Origin: Alphaproteobacteria bacterium
GTDB lineage: Bacteria > Pseudomonadota > Alphaproteobacteria > RS24
Length of the DNA: 9,780 bases
Reading direction: 5' to 3'
Assembly: GCA_015163825.1 (NCBI GenBank)
Contig: JAAOIL010000089.1
Span: 1-9,780 of the forward strand
A model generated the notes under the pieces. The model was not told the origin of the DNA and did no database searches. It worked only from the letters and a program-made list of their open reading frames with translations. Each line of letters begins with the position of its first letter. Within the stretch, counting starts at the first letter, position 1. Positions 1 through 7,049 of the stretch are shown here, piece by piece. A program made the position numbers and the translations under genes.

Positions 1-69
1 AAGAATATGACAGCCAAGCAATTGGCAGATGCCAAAGACAGGGCGGATAACTTTTTCGCCACGCACTAG
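1..69 (+). CDS. C-terminal end of an unidentified protein (possibly Sel1-repeat-like), 5' truncated
   Basis: Frame 1 is open from the first base to a TAG at 67-69 and gives 22 residues, KNMTAKQLADAKDRADNFFATH. The gene runs off the left edge, so its start and most of the protein are missing. The short amphipathic tail, with Met-Thr-x-x-Gln-x-x-x-Ala-x-x-x-Ala spacing, resembles the tail after the last repeat of many Sel1/TPR-like repeat proteins. That is a resemblance only, because no repeat is visible here. It converges on the metC-like gene, with 14 bases between the two stop codons and no visible terminator hairpin. That it is a real coding end is fairly likely, and the family is a guess. 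Confidence 0.5.
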   Translation, partial: KNMTAKQLADAKDRADNFFATH

Positions 70-83
70 GCGGCATATTTCAT

Positions 84-1235
84 TTAATAACCTGCTCTGG
101 CGAAGCCGTCTTGTAAATCGGCGATGAGGTCGTCTTTATTTTCTAGCCCGATATTGAGGCGTAGATATTGCCCGCCTGTATCAAAGCGGTCGGGGTTGAT
201 AGAGCGGTTTATGGCACACGGCACTATCAGGCTTTCATAGCCACCCCAACTATAGCCCATAGAGAAATGCGCCATATCATCTAGCATTGCCGCTAATTGC
301 GCTTCCGTGCAGGGGTCTAGTTCAATGGAGAACAAGCCTGCCGCGCCTTCAAAATCTCGTTTCCATAAATCGTGCCCTTGTGCATCGGGCAAAGCGGGGA
401 ATAATACCCGCCGCACGAAAGATAAACCCTGCAACCATTGCGCAATGGCGAGGGCGGTGGTCTCGTGTTTTTCTAGCCGTGTCGGTAGGGTGCGCAAACC
501 GCGCAACGCCAGATATATATCGTCGGGGGCGGCACAGATGCCAAGTTGTCTATGGATATCACGCACGGCTTCTATGGTTTCGGCATTGGCAGTAATCACA
601 CCGAGCAAAGCATCGGAATGCCCGACAATATATTTCGTGGCGGCAGTGGCAGAAATATCTAGCCCATGCGCAAAGGGCTTGAAGTTAATGCACGACCCCC
701 AAGTATTATCAATCGCGGTTTTGATATTGTGTTGCTTCGCCACCGCACACAAAGCGGGAATATCTTGCACTTCAAAGGTGTGCGAACCCGGACTTTCTGT
801 AAATATAAGCGATGTATTGGGGCGAATGTGTGTGGCAATATCTGCGCCGATAAGGGGGTCGTAATATTGTGCCTCCACCCCCATTTGTCGCAATGTTGTA
901 TCACAAAAGCGCCTAGTCGGGGTGTAGACACTATCGGCAACAAGAATATGGTCGCCACTTTTCGCGACCGATAATATCGCTATCGTCACTGCCGATAATC
1001 CCGATGGGGTGATAACACAGCCTGCGGCATTTTCTAAGGCGGTGATGGCTTCTTCTAGGGCGGTGCTGGTGGGGGTGCCACTGCGCCCATAGCGATAGGG
1101 TGTGCTGGCGCGATTCCTTAAATCTTGCAAGCGCGGGAAAAGTATCGTGGAAGTATGATAGACAGGCATATTAACCGAGCCATAATGCTGGCTATCGCCA
1201 CGACCGACGCTTATTGATTTTGTTTCATCTTTCAT
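84..1235 (-). CDS. metC: Cystathionine beta-lyase (MetC-like), PLP-dependent
   Basis: Cytoplasmic Cys/Met-metabolism PLP enzyme of 383 residues, a normal family length. In this family MetC cleaves cystathionine to homocysteine, pyruvate and ammonia in methionine synthesis. Visible landmarks are YRYGRSGTPT (47-56), binding the cofactor phosphate from the neighbouring subunit; DNTW (176-179), whose Asp pairs with the pyridine nitrogen; the Schiff-base lysine K201 in ATKYIVGHSD; SWGGYESL (329-336); and LRLNIGLE (358-365). The frame stays open upstream to 1373, but that part overlaps aapJ and looks unlike MetC. The ATG at 1235 is preferred because GGGAG at 1244-1248 lies 8 bases upstream and the protein then starts MKDETKSISVGRG, as family members do. 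It is divergent from the aap operon, a common alphaproteobacterial arrangement. Cystathionine gamma-synthase/lyase relatives share the fold, but SWGGYES favours MetC. All key residues are intact. Confidence 0.9.
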   Translation of the reverse strand: MKDETKSISVGRGDSQHYGSVNMPVYHTSTILFPRLQDLRNRASTPYRYGRSGTPTSTALEEAITALENAAGCVITPSGLSAVTIAILSVAKSGDHILVADSVYTPTRRFCDTTLRQMGVEAQYYDPLIGADIATHIRPNTSLIFTESPGSHTFEVQDIPALCAVAKQHNIKTAIDNTWGSCINFKPFAHGLDISATAATKYIVGHSDALLGVITANAETIEAVRDIHRQLGICAAPDDIYLALRGLRTLPTRLEKHETTALAIAQWLQGLSFVRRVLFPALPDAQGHDLWKRDFEGAAGLFSIELDPCTEAQLAAMLDDMAHFSMGYSWGGYESLIVPCAINRSINPDRFDTGGQYLRLNIGLENKDDLIADLQDGFARAGY

Positions 1236-1294
1236 CTTTTTTTCTCCCGAATTTGTGCTAGTAAGAATAGCGTGTAATGCAAATGGAGGCAATG
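1236..1294. promoter_or_regulatory. Divergent promoter region between metC and aapJ
   Basis: These 59 bases must carry the start signals of both genes. On the minus strand a candidate promoter for metC is TTGCCT (bases 1287-1292) and TATTCT (1264-1269), each matching 4 of 6 consensus bases with a 17-base spacer. It predicts a leader of about 22 bases. Its -35 box overlaps the aapJ ribosome binding site. On the plus strand only a weak candidate is visible: TTTTCT at 1240-1245 and AAGAAT at 1263-1268, spacer 17. No riboswitch-sized structure fits in so short a spacer. The promoter assignments rest on consensus matching alone. Confidence 0.35.
1285..1289 (+). promoter_or_regulatory. Ribosome binding site deciding the aapJ start
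   Basis: GGAGG lies 5 bases before the ATG at 1295 and only 2 bases before the ATG at 1292. The in-frame ATGs at 1277 and 1283 lie upstream of it or touch it. It therefore selects 1295, which also gives a clean signal peptide starting MKHLL. Confidence 0.7.
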
Positions 1295-2326
1295 ATGAAA
1301 CACTTATTATGGATATATGCCGCAGCGGTCTTATGGACACAGCCTGTGCTGGCGGCTGATGATACTCTGGCACTGGTCAAAGCGAGGGGTTATTTGCAGT
1401 GTGGGGTCTCGCAAGGGCTGCCCGGTTTTTCTAATCCTGATGATAAAGGCGGCTGGCAAGGGATTGATATTGATTTATGCAAAGGTGTTGCGGCAGCCAT
1501 TTTTGGCAATGCTGACAAGGTGCGCTTCACGCCACTTTCTGCGAAGGATAGATTTACGGCTTTGCAATCGGGGGAGATTGATGTGCTGGCGAGAAATACG
1601 ACATGGTCGTTGGGGCGTGATACTTCGCTGGGTGTCGATTTCACGGCGGTTAATTATTATGACGGACAAGGCTTTATGATAAGAAAAGACTTATCCGATG
1701 GTGATGGCAAAGCGATAAAGAGTGTGTTGCAGTTAAATGGTGCCACGATTTGCACCAATCAGGGTACGACCACAGAACTTAACCTAGCGGATTATTTTAA
1801 GTCTAATAATATGACTTACGAGATTGTCGCTTATGAAAAAGCGGATGAAGCGATTGCCGCTTATAATATAGAGCGGTGCGATGCTTACACGACAGATCAA
1901 TCTGCGCTTTATGCACAACGTTTGAAACTTACACAGCCGCAAGCGCATATTGTATTGCCAGAGATAATCTCAAAGGAGCCGCTTGCACCAGTCGTGCGTC
2001 AAGGCGATAATCAGTGGAGCGATGTTGTGCGCTGGACACATTTCGCAATGCTCAATGCCGAAGAATTGGGGGTGTCGTCAGATAATGTTCGGGCGATGCG
2101 TAATAGTCGCAATCCTTCTATTCGGCGTTTGCTAGGGGTTGATGGCAGATTCGGGCAAGCCTTAGGTTTGCGCAAAGATTGGGCATATCAAATCATTCAA
2201 GCGGTCGGCAATTATGGCGAAAGTTTTGAACGCAATTTGGGTGTGAATACACCTTTGAAAATTAAACGTGGTGTCAATGCCCTATGGACCAATGGCGGTC
2301 TGCAATATGCACCCCCCGTTCGCTAA
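1295..2326 (+). CDS. aapJ: General L-amino acid ABC transporter, periplasmic binding protein (AapJ)
   Basis: Secreted family-3 solute-binding protein (343 residues) that captures amino acids and delivers them to the AapQM permease. Residues 1-20 form a Sec signal peptide: basic start MKH, a hydrophobic core, and VLA-ADD as the likely cleavage site. The mature part begins with the family's TLALVKARGYLQCGVSQGLPGFS. It then shows GGWQGIDIDLC (52-62), ARNTTWSLGRD (99-109), ICTNQGTTTELN (152-163) and ERCDAYTTDQSAL (193-205), the last two lining the ligand site in binding proteins of this class. The length matches AapJ (about 340) and the E. coli relative YhdW. The start at 1295 is set by GGAGG at 1285-1289; in-frame ATGs at 1277, 1283 and 1292 are less likely. 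It is the first gene of the operon, and the next candidate start is 14 bases past its stop. The ligand range is inferred from the family, not read from the sequence. Confidence 0.92.
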   Translation: MKHLLWIYAAAVLWTQPVLAADDTLALVKARGYLQCGVSQGLPGFSNPDDKGGWQGIDIDLCKGVAAAIFGNADKVRFTPLSAKDRFTALQSGEIDVLARNTTWSLGRDTSLGVDFTAVNYYDGQGFMIRKDLSDGDGKAIKSVLQLNGATICTNQGTTTELNLADYFKSNNMTYEIVAYEKADEAIAAYNIERCDAYTTDQSALYAQRLKLTQPQAHIVLPEIISKEPLAPVVRQGDNQWSDVVRWTHFAMLNAEELGVSSDNVRAMRNSRNPSIRRLLGVDGRFGQALGLRKDWAYQIIQAVGNYGESFERNLGVNTPLKIKRGVNALWTNGGLQYAPPVR

Positions 2327-2340
2327 GTGTATTTGGTGAA

Positions 2341-3480
2341 ATGGTAAAAAGACGTGCGTTAATCCAAATCCTTTTGCTTGCTAGTTTCTTGCTAGCAATA
2401 GGGTGGTTGGTGAGTAATGTTGTCGCCAATCTACAAGCGCAGAATATATCGTCTGGCTTTGGGTTCTTAAATGAAAGAGCCGGCTTTGGTGTCGCACAAT
2501 CCCTGATAGAGTATAACGAAGACAGCACCTATGGACGCGTGCTTGTCGTTGGGCTTTTGAATACATTGGCTGTCTCTATTGCGGGGATTATATTGGCATC
2601 TTTATTGGGGTTTGTGTTGGGTGTCGCGCGCCTTTCGCAGAACTGGATTATCGCAAAACTAGCGGCGGCATATATAGAAGTGTTTCGCAACATACCTTTA
2701 TTGTTGCAGATATTCTTTCTCTATTTTGGGGTGTTGCGTAATCTGCCTAGCCCACGTCAATCTTTTGCGCTGGGGGAGGTGGTCTTTCTTAATAATCGGG
2801 GGATTGTGTTACCCGCGCTTGTAAGTGGCGCAGGGGCGGTGGCTTATCTTATTGTGGCATTGGTGGCAGTGGCGGCGGCATGGATTTTGCGAAAACGTGC
2901 CTTGCGGATATTTCGTGATACAGGGCAGCACGTAAAATTCTGGACACCTTTATTCGGCATAATTACGCTATCTTTATTGGTGGCATATAGCGCCGTTGGC
3001 TTACCCTTTGCGTGGGATATACCAGTGCTAAAAGGCTTTAACTATAGAGGCGGGGTGCAGATGATACCTGAATTTGCGGCATTGCTATTGGCTTTGTCGC
3101 TTTATACGGCAGCCTTCATTGCGGAGATTGTGCGGGCGGGGATTGCTTCCGTCTCACATGGGCAGAGTGAAGCCGCTTCCGCATTGGGATTACCCGCCCC
3201 GATTAGTTTGCGTTATGTTATTATTCCACAAGCCTTGCGGGTGATTATCCCGCCTTTGACAAGTCAATATCTCAATTTGACGAAAAACTCTTCTCTGGCG
3301 GTGGCGATTGCCTATCCTGATATTGTGTCGGTTTTTGCGGGCACATCTTTATCGCAGGTCGGGCAAGCGGTGGAGATTATTTTTACAACGATGATGATAT
3401 ATTTAGCATTGTCTTTACTGACGGCATATTTGATGAATCGTTACAATAATCATACGGCTTTGGTGGGACGCAATGTCTGA
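2341..3480 (+). CDS. aapQ: General L-amino acid ABC transporter, inner-membrane permease (AapQ)
   Basis: One of two permease subunits forming the channel through the inner membrane. It is 379 residues from the chosen ATG. It has an N-terminal membrane helix (about 7-27) and the AapQ-specific stretch around [10 protein letters not shown] (41-50), followed by several hydrophobic helices. Near the C-terminus is the EAA loop EAASALGLP (278-286) with [11 protein letters not shown], which docks on the ATPase. The long loop before the last domain, with [12 protein letters not shown] (234-245), is characteristic of the larger permeases of this family. The frame is open from an ATG at 2284, but that start would overlap aapJ by 43 bases and add residues unlike AapQ. 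The ATG at 2341 is 14 bases past the aapJ stop, though its ribosome binding site is weak (GGTGAA directly before it), so the start is uncertain. The E. coli relative is YhdX. Confidence 0.9.
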   Translation: MVKRRALIQILLLASFLLAIGWLVSNVVANLQAQNISSGFGFLNERAGFGVAQSLIEYNEDSTYGRVLVVGLLNTLAVSIAGIILASLLGFVLGVARLSQNWIIAKLAAAYIEVFRNIPLLLQIFFLYFGVLRNLPSPRQSFALGEVVFLNNRGIVLPALVSGAGAVAYLIVALVAVAAAWILRKRALRIFRDTGQHVKFWTPLFGIITLSLLVAYSAVGLPFAWDIPVLKGFNYRGGVQMIPEFAALLLALSLYTAAFIAEIVRAGIASVSHGQSEAASALGLPAPISLRYVIIPQALRVIIPPLTSQYLNLTKNSSLAVAIAYPDIVSVFAGTSLSQVGQAVEIIFTTMMIYLALSLLTAYLMNRYNNHTALVGRNV

Positions 3481-4594
3481 GTGGCAAGCCATACCAGAAA
3501 GAGTAGCCCCCGCCAATACGATTGGCGCGGTGGGGTGGTTGCGTAGCAATTTGTTTGGGTCGTGGCGTGATGCGGCACTAACTTTAATAGCCCTTTATCT
3601 TATTTATAATCTGCTAGAGGTGGCGATAGGCTGGGGGTTTATCAACGCAACCTTTAGCGGCAGTGATAGAGCGGCTTGCTTGAAAGAAACACAAGGGGCG
3701 TGTTGGGCTTTCATTGATGCAAAGTTCGGGCAGTTTATTTACGGACGCTATCTTGAAGCAGAAAGATGGCGGGTAGATTTAGTGATGGCGGCATTGGTGT
3801 TGGGGCTTGTGCCATTGTTAATCCCGCGTGCGCCTTTCAAGCGGGTGAATGTTTTGCTGATGATATTGGTCTTTCCACCTTTCGCCTTTTTCCTATTGGT
3901 CGGGGGCTGGTTTGGTTTGGCAGAAGTACCCACTGCGGATTGGGGCGGCTTGTTGGTTACTTTAGTGGTGGCGATAACAGGCATTGCGTTGTCTTTGCCG
4001 TTGGGGATATTGCTGGCATTGGGGCGCAGGTCTGATATGCCAATCGTGCAAAGCCTCTGCGTTGGTTTCATAGAGATATTTAGAGGTGTGCCCTTGATAA
4101 CGGTTTTATTTATGGCGAGCGTTATGCTGCCCTTATTCCTCCCCGATGGGGTGAATTTTGATAAATTATTGCGTTGTTTAATCGGGGTGACTTTATTTTC
4201 TGCCGCTTATATGGCGGAGGTGGTGCGGGGTGGTTTGCAAGCCATCGCGCGGGGGCAGTATGAGGCGGCAGCCGCATTGGGTTTAGGATTTTGGAAAACA
4301 ACCGCCCTGATTACAATGCCGCAAGCCTTGAAAATCGTTATACCCGGCATCGTTAATACTTTTATCGGGCTATTCAAAGATACAACATTGGTATTGATTA
4401 TCGGCTTGTTTGATTTGCTGGGGATTATCCAGTTCAACTTCACCGATGCAACATGGGCGACACCCGAAACACATATCACAGGCTATGTTTTTGCCGCCGC
4501 CATGTTTTGGGTATTTTGTTTCGCTATGTCGCGCTATTCTATATTTATGGAAAACCGCCTCGCTACGGGGCATGAAACGAGGAACGCAAAATGA
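3473..4594 (+). CDS. aapM: General L-amino acid ABC transporter, second inner-membrane permease (AapM)
   Basis: Partner permease of AapQ, 373 residues, a normal AapM length. A first membrane helix (about 34-55) is followed by a soluble loop with cysteine-containing [16 protein letters not shown] (65-80). Further helices come next, then the EAA loop [14 protein letters not shown] (264-277) and [14 protein letters not shown] (282-295), the ATPase-contact region. [16 protein letters not shown] (302-317) is a conserved permease segment. The start overlaps the last 8 bases of aapQ and the end overlaps aapP by 4 bases (ATGA), so translation of the three genes is probably coupled. GGTGGGA just upstream is a plausible ribosome binding site. 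The E. coli relative is YhdY. No defects are visible. Confidence 0.92.
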   Translation: MSEWQAIPERVAPANTIGAVGWLRSNLFGSWRDAALTLIALYLIYNLLEVAIGWGFINATFSGSDRAACLKETQGACWAFIDAKFGQFIYGRYLEAERWRVDLVMAALVLGLVPLLIPRAPFKRVNVLLMILVFPPFAFFLLVGGWFGLAEVPTADWGGLLVTLVVAITGIALSLPLGILLALGRRSDMPIVQSLCVGFIEIFRGVPLITVLFMASVMLPLFLPDGVNFDKLLRCLIGVTLFSAAYMAEVVRGGLQAIARGQYEAAAALGLGFWKTTALITMPQALKIVIPGIVNTFIGLFKDTTLVLIIGLFDLLGIIQFNFTDATWATPETHITGYVFAAAMFWVFCFAMSRYSIFMENRLATGHETRNAK

Positions 4595-5352
4595 CCGAGA
4601 CTCTAACACCCCCAAATAGCCCGATGATTAGCATGACCCAAGTCAATAAATGGTTTGGCACTTTCCATGTGTTGCGCGATATTAACTTGCGCGTCACAGA
4701 AGGTGAGAAAATCGTTATCTGTGGTCCCTCAGGCTCTGGCAAATCCACCCTCATTCGCTGTATCAATCAGTTAGAACATCACCAAGAAGGCGACATTGAA
4801 ATAGAAGGCAAACCCATATCCCCCGATGCAACCGATATGGAAGTGATAAGACGCGATGTCGGTATGGTGTTTCAACAATTCAATTTATTTCCGCATATGT
4901 CGGTGTTGGAAAATTGCACACTTGCGCCGCAATGGGTGCGGGGCATAGGACAAGCCGAAGCAGAAAAACGCGCCAGACATTTTCTGGAACGTGTGCGTAT
5001 TCCAGACCAAGCCGATAAATTTCCCGGACAATTATCGGGCGGACAACAACAACGCGTGGCGATAGCCCGTGCTTTATGTATGCAGCCTCGTATTATGTTA
5101 TTTGACGAGCCGACTTCTGCCCTTGATCCCGAAATGATAAAAGAAGTGCTAGATGTGATGGTGGAACTTGCCAATGATGGTATGACGATGATATGCGTCA
5201 CGCATGAAATGGGCTTTGCGCGTGAAGTGGCAGACCGCATTATCTTTATGGACGAAGGGCAAATCGTTGAAGAAAACACCCCAACAGAATTCTTTGAAAA
5301 CCCCGCCAATGAACGCACACGGCTATTCTTAAGTCAGATATTCCAGCACTAA
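4591..5352 (+). CDS. aapP: General L-amino acid ABC transporter, ATP-binding subunit (AapP)
   Basis: Cytoplasmic ATPase powering the Aap importer, 253 residues. All motifs are intact: Walker [10 protein letters not shown] (45-53), Q-loop VFQQFNLFP (93-101), ABC signature LSGGQQQR (148-155), Walker B IMLFDE (168-173) followed by the D-loop SALD, and the switch histidine H205 in VTHE. The IRCINQLE and [12 protein letters not shown] stretches are typical of polar amino acid ATPases (GlnQ/HisP/AapP group). The ATG overlaps the aapM stop as ATGA, with GAGGA at 4579-4583 as ribosome binding site. It is the last gene of the operon. Its TAA overlaps the 3' end of the convergent acetyltransferase gene by 4 bases, and no strong terminator hairpin is visible there. 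The E. coli relative is YhdZ. Confidence 0.94.
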   Translation: MTETLTPPNSPMISMTQVNKWFGTFHVLRDINLRVTEGEKIVICGPSGSGKSTLIRCINQLEHHQEGDIEIEGKPISPDATDMEVIRRDVGMVFQQFNLFPHMSVLENCTLAPQWVRGIGQAEAEKRARHFLERVRIPDQADKFPGQLSGGQQQRVAIARALCMQPRIMLFDEPTSALDPEMIKEVLDVMVELANDGMTMICVTHEMGFAREVADRIIFMDEGQIVEENTPTEFFENPANERTRLFLSQIFQH

Positions 5353-5912
5353 TAATCGTCTAAAATTATTGTGCGTTGGGTGTGTGTCTTGCGAAACCCC
5401 ATTTTTATATAAAGTGGCAAAGCAGAAGGGTGGTCTAATGTGCAGGTTTGCATAATCACCCGCTTTGTTTTTATCTTTGCTTGTGCCAGATGGTATAAAG
5501 CGTGGTGTAACATTTGCTGTCCGAAACCTTGCCCGATTGCTTCTTGCAATAAACCTACAAAAATAATCTCCACCATCGGGTGTTGGTGACGGTGGATTTC
5601 AATAAAACCAATCTCTGTATTGCGATGGCGCAACACAAAAATATCCGTGCGCGGGTGGTGGATAATCGCCGCCAAAGATTTATCATCAATCTCACGCCTA
5701 TTCACCCAATGCCACGCCCGACCAACACTATCATAAAGGGCGCGATAATCGGCAATGGCAATGGTCGGCTCCCGATTGAAACTAATATCCGCCCCCCATG
5801 GGCGCGGGGGTTTTATCGCTTCAAGGGCGGCTCTATCCATCGCCAAATGGGTCACGAGGGTATGGTGCTTGTGTGGCTTGTGCTGCCGCCAAATCCAATT
5901 GAGAAGGCGCAT
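5349..5912 (-). CDS. GNAT-family N-acetyltransferase, substrate unknown
   Basis: A 187-residue acetyl-CoA-dependent acyltransferase, presumably cytoplasmic. The GNAT core is recognisable: beta4 [10 protein letters not shown] (113-122), the acetyl-CoA pyrophosphate loop [11 protein letters not shown] (125-135) with the G-x-G-x-G pattern, and the C-terminal [18 protein letters not shown] (156-173), whose tyrosine is often the general acid. The VEI-x-FVGLL plus TCTLDHP combination matches a family common in Alphaproteobacteria and usually annotated only as GNAT. The N-terminus holds a His/Lys-rich patch, HKPHKHH (11-17). The ATG at 5912 begins 3 bases after the stop of the cysteine-synthase-like gene, suggesting co-transcription and translational coupling. 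There is no clear ribosome binding site. An internal ATG at 5840 would shorten it by 24 residues but lose THLAM, which I think belongs to the family. The substrate cannot be inferred. Confidence 0.85.
   Translation of the reverse strand: MRLLNWIWRQHKPHKHHTLVTHLAMDRAALEAIKPPRPWGADISFNREPTIAIADYRALYDSVGRAWHWVNRREIDDKSLAAIIHHPRTDIFVLRHRNTEIGFIEIHRHQHPMVEIIFVGLLQEAIGQGFGQQMLHHALYHLAQAKIKTKRVIMQTCTLDHPSALPLYIKMGFRKTHTQRTIILDDY
5865..5882 (-). repeat. Two-copy 9-base repeat encoding HKPHKH in the GNAT N-terminus
   Basis: On the plus strand GTGCTTGTG is followed by TGGCTTGTG, two adjacent 9-base units differing at two positions. On the coding strand they give His-Lys-Pro-His-Lys-His (residues 11-16). 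With two copies this may be chance. It is listed because the neighbouring enzyme gene has a longer period-9 repeat encoding a similar peptide. Confidence 0.35.
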
Positions 5913-5915
5913 AAT

Positions 5916-6935
5916 CTATAACCATGAAGGCGTTGGTAATCCACGCTCGCGTAAAAAATCGGGGTTGAAAAGTTTAGACTGATAACGCGTGCCATAATCA
6001 CAAAGTATTGTCACTATCGTATGCCCCGCACCCATATCTTTCGCCATACGTATAGCACCCGCAATGTTAATACCAGAAGACCCGCCCAGACATAAACCTT
6101 CCTCTCTTAATAAATCAAAAATAATCGGCAGCGCTTCGTCATCAGAGATTTGATAAGCATCATCTATGGGGGCACCTTCTAGGTTTGCCGTCAGGCGCCC
6201 TTGCCCAATACCCTCTGTAATGGAAGTGCCCTCGCTCTTTAGTTCGCCATGTTTATACCAATGATACATGGCAGCCCCCATAGGATCTGCCGCCGCAATG
6301 CGTATGTTTTTGTTACGCTCCTTCAAGGCAATCGCCACCCCCGCAAGAGTGCCGCCCGTGCCTATCGCACAAGTGAAACCATCAACCGCGCCATTTGTTT
6401 GTTGCCATATCTCTGGCGCTGTCGTCTCAATATGCGCTTGGCGATTGGCGATGTTGTCAAACTGGTTCGCCCAGACCGCCCCCATCTCTTCGGCTAGGCG
6501 ACCGGAATACTTTACATAATTATTTTCATCCTTATAGGGAACGGCAGGCACTTCTATCAGTTTCGCCCCAGCCAGATGCAGCATATCTTTTTTCTCTTGG
6601 CTTTGCGTTTCGGGAATGACAATCACCGAGCGATAGCCTAACGCATTAGCAACAAGGGCGATGCCGATGCCAGTATTGCCAGCCGTACCCTCCACGATGG
6701 TTCCGCCTTGCTTCAATAATCCCCGTGCTTCGGCATCTTTGATGATATAAAGAGCGGCTCTATCCTTCACGGATTGACCCGGATTCATAAACTCCGCCTT
6801 ACCGAGAATGGTGCAGCCTGTCGCCTCCGATGCCGCTTTGAGATAGAGCAAAGGGGTGTTGCCGATTGCTTCCACCATCGTCTTATGGGTTTTATGGGTC
6901 TTATGGGTTTTATGGGGTTTATGGATTTCACTCAT
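5916..6935 (-). CDS. cysK: Cysteine synthase-like PLP enzyme (CysK family) with His-Lys-Thr N-terminal tail
   Basis: Fold-type II PLP enzyme of 339 residues that in this family makes cysteine from O-acetylserine and sulfide. The core begins with IGNTPLLYLK (24-33). The Schiff-base lysine is K57 in GQSVKDRAA, the substrate loop is EGTAGNTGIG (82-91), the cofactor phosphate loop is GTGGT (192-196), and GGSSGIN (284-290) holds the serine contacting the pyridine nitrogen. Many CysK proteins have TSGNTG where this one has TAGNTG, so activity on O-acetylserine is probable but not certain; related lyases share the fold. Residues 5-19 are HKP followed by four HKT repeats, outside the conserved fold. 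The ATG at 6935 has no good ribosome binding site but a promoter-like TATTAT lies 6 bases upstream. An alternative ATG at 6878 (MVEAIGNTP) would remove the tail entirely and also lacks a binding site. It probably forms an operon with the GNAT gene. Confidence 0.87.
   Translation of the reverse strand: MSEIHKPHKTHKTHKTHKTMVEAIGNTPLLYLKAASEATGCTILGKAEFMNPGQSVKDRAALYIIKDAEARGLLKQGGTIVEGTAGNTGIGIALVANALGYRSVIVIPETQSQEKKDMLHLAGAKLIEVPAVPYKDENNYVKYSGRLAEEMGAVWANQFDNIANRQAHIETTAPEIWQQTNGAVDGFTCAIGTGGTLAGVAIALKERNKNIRIAAADPMGAAMYHWYKHGELKSEGTSITEGIGQGRLTANLEGAPIDDAYQISDDEALPIIFDLLREEGLCLGGSSGINIAGAIRMAKDMGAGHTIVTILCDYGTRYQSKLFNPDFLRERGLPTPSWL
6882..6926 (-). repeat. Five-copy 9-base tandem repeat encoding (His-Lys-Thr)n
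   Basis: On the plus strand the 9-base units read CTTATGGGT, TTTATGGGT, CTTATGGGT, TTTATGGGG and TTTATGGAT. The first four also form an 18-base repeat, with C and T alternating at the unit's first base. On the coding strand they give the His-Lys-Thr repeats and HKP at the N-terminus of the cysteine-synthase-like protein. The unit is a multiple of three, so gain or loss of copies keeps the frame and only changes tail length. Confidence 0.9.
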
Positions 6936-6941
6936 GCCGCC

Positions 6942-6970
6942 ATAATAGAGCCGTTGCTAGTGCAGAGCAA
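6942..6970 (-). promoter_or_regulatory. Candidate promoter of the cysteine-synthase-like gene, possibly leaderless
   Basis: On the minus strand TTGCTC (bases 6965-6970) and TATTAT (6942-6947) are spaced 17 bases apart. TATTAT matches 5 of 6 consensus bases and TTGCTC only the TTG. Six bases separate TATTAT from the ATG at 6935, so transcription would start at or next to the A of the start codon. That would give a leaderless message and would explain the missing ribosome binding site. Confidence 0.35.
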
Positions 6971-6997
6971 GCGTCATATCCGCCACCATAATTTTAT

Positions 6998-7025
6998 TCC
7001 ACAAACATAAAGCGGTGTGTATAAT
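6998..7025 (+). promoter_or_regulatory. Candidate promoter of the FMN/[3Fe-4S] protein-thiD pair
   Basis: A perfect TATAAT lies at 7020-7025, preceded by TCCACA at 6998-7003 (4 of 6 consensus bases, spacer 16). Transcription would start near 7032, just before the AGGAGA ribosome binding site. It also argues against the in-frame ATG at 7017, which falls inside the promoter. Confidence 0.5.
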
Positions 7026-7034
7026 CCCCGCAAA

Positions 7035-7040
7035 AGGAGA
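7035..7040 (+). promoter_or_regulatory. Ribosome binding site deciding the start at 7050
   Basis: AGGAGA lies 9 bases before the ATG at 7050 and downstream of the in-frame ATG at 7017. It therefore selects MNIMDM as the N-terminus. The second in-frame ATG at 7059 is spaced less well. Confidence 0.7.
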
Positions 7041-7049
7041 CCACTTATT

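Larger units (their letters stand above)
6936..7049. promoter_or_regulatory. Divergent intergenic region with two promoters
   Basis: This 114-base spacer separates the minus-strand cysteine-synthase/GNAT pair from the plus-strand FMN-protein/thiD pair. It holds candidate promoters for both directions (separate entries) and the AGGAGA ribosome binding site of the plus-strand gene. I see no further structure, and no long hairpin or riboswitch-like fold by eye. Confidence 0.6.

Noticed and set aside
307..864. 185-residue plus-strand open frame inside metC
   Set aside because: Antisense shadow of a conserved enzyme gene, with no recognisable domain.
1236..1373. 46-residue N-terminal extension of the metC frame to an ATG at 1373
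   Set aside because: It overlaps the aapJ signal peptide region, does not resemble MetC, and the ATG at 1235 has a good ribosome binding site.
2284..2340. Earlier aapQ start at 2284
   Set aside because: It would overlap aapJ by 43 bases, and the added residues (MDQWRSAICTPRSLSVFGE) look like out-of-frame aapJ sequence. 2341 fits the operon spacing better, though its ribosome binding site is weak.
2389..2398. Perfect palindrome TTGCTAGCAA, preceded by a second TTGCTAG
   Set aside because: It lies within the first membrane helix of aapQ, where leucine and alanine codons easily give such sequence. It is too short to call an operator.
5351..5370. Inverted AATAAT/ATTATT at the aapP-GNAT junction as a terminator
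   Set aside because: The six-base stem is all A and T with an 8-base loop and no adequate T run.
5788..5812. G/C-run hairpin with CCCATGGG in the GNAT gene
   Set aside because: It encodes the conserved-looking PPRPWGA stretch of the protein, and no regulatory role is suggested by position.
6774..7010. Plus-strand frame with MGFMGLMGFMGFMDF repeats
   Set aside because: This is the other strand of the His-Lys-Thr repeat in the cysteine synthase gene and has no ribosome binding site or continuation into a known domain.
7017..7049. Earlier start at 7017 for the FMN/[3Fe-4S] protein
   Set aside because: This ATG precedes the ribosome binding site and lies within the candidate promoter. The extra residues MYNPRKRRPLI have no support.
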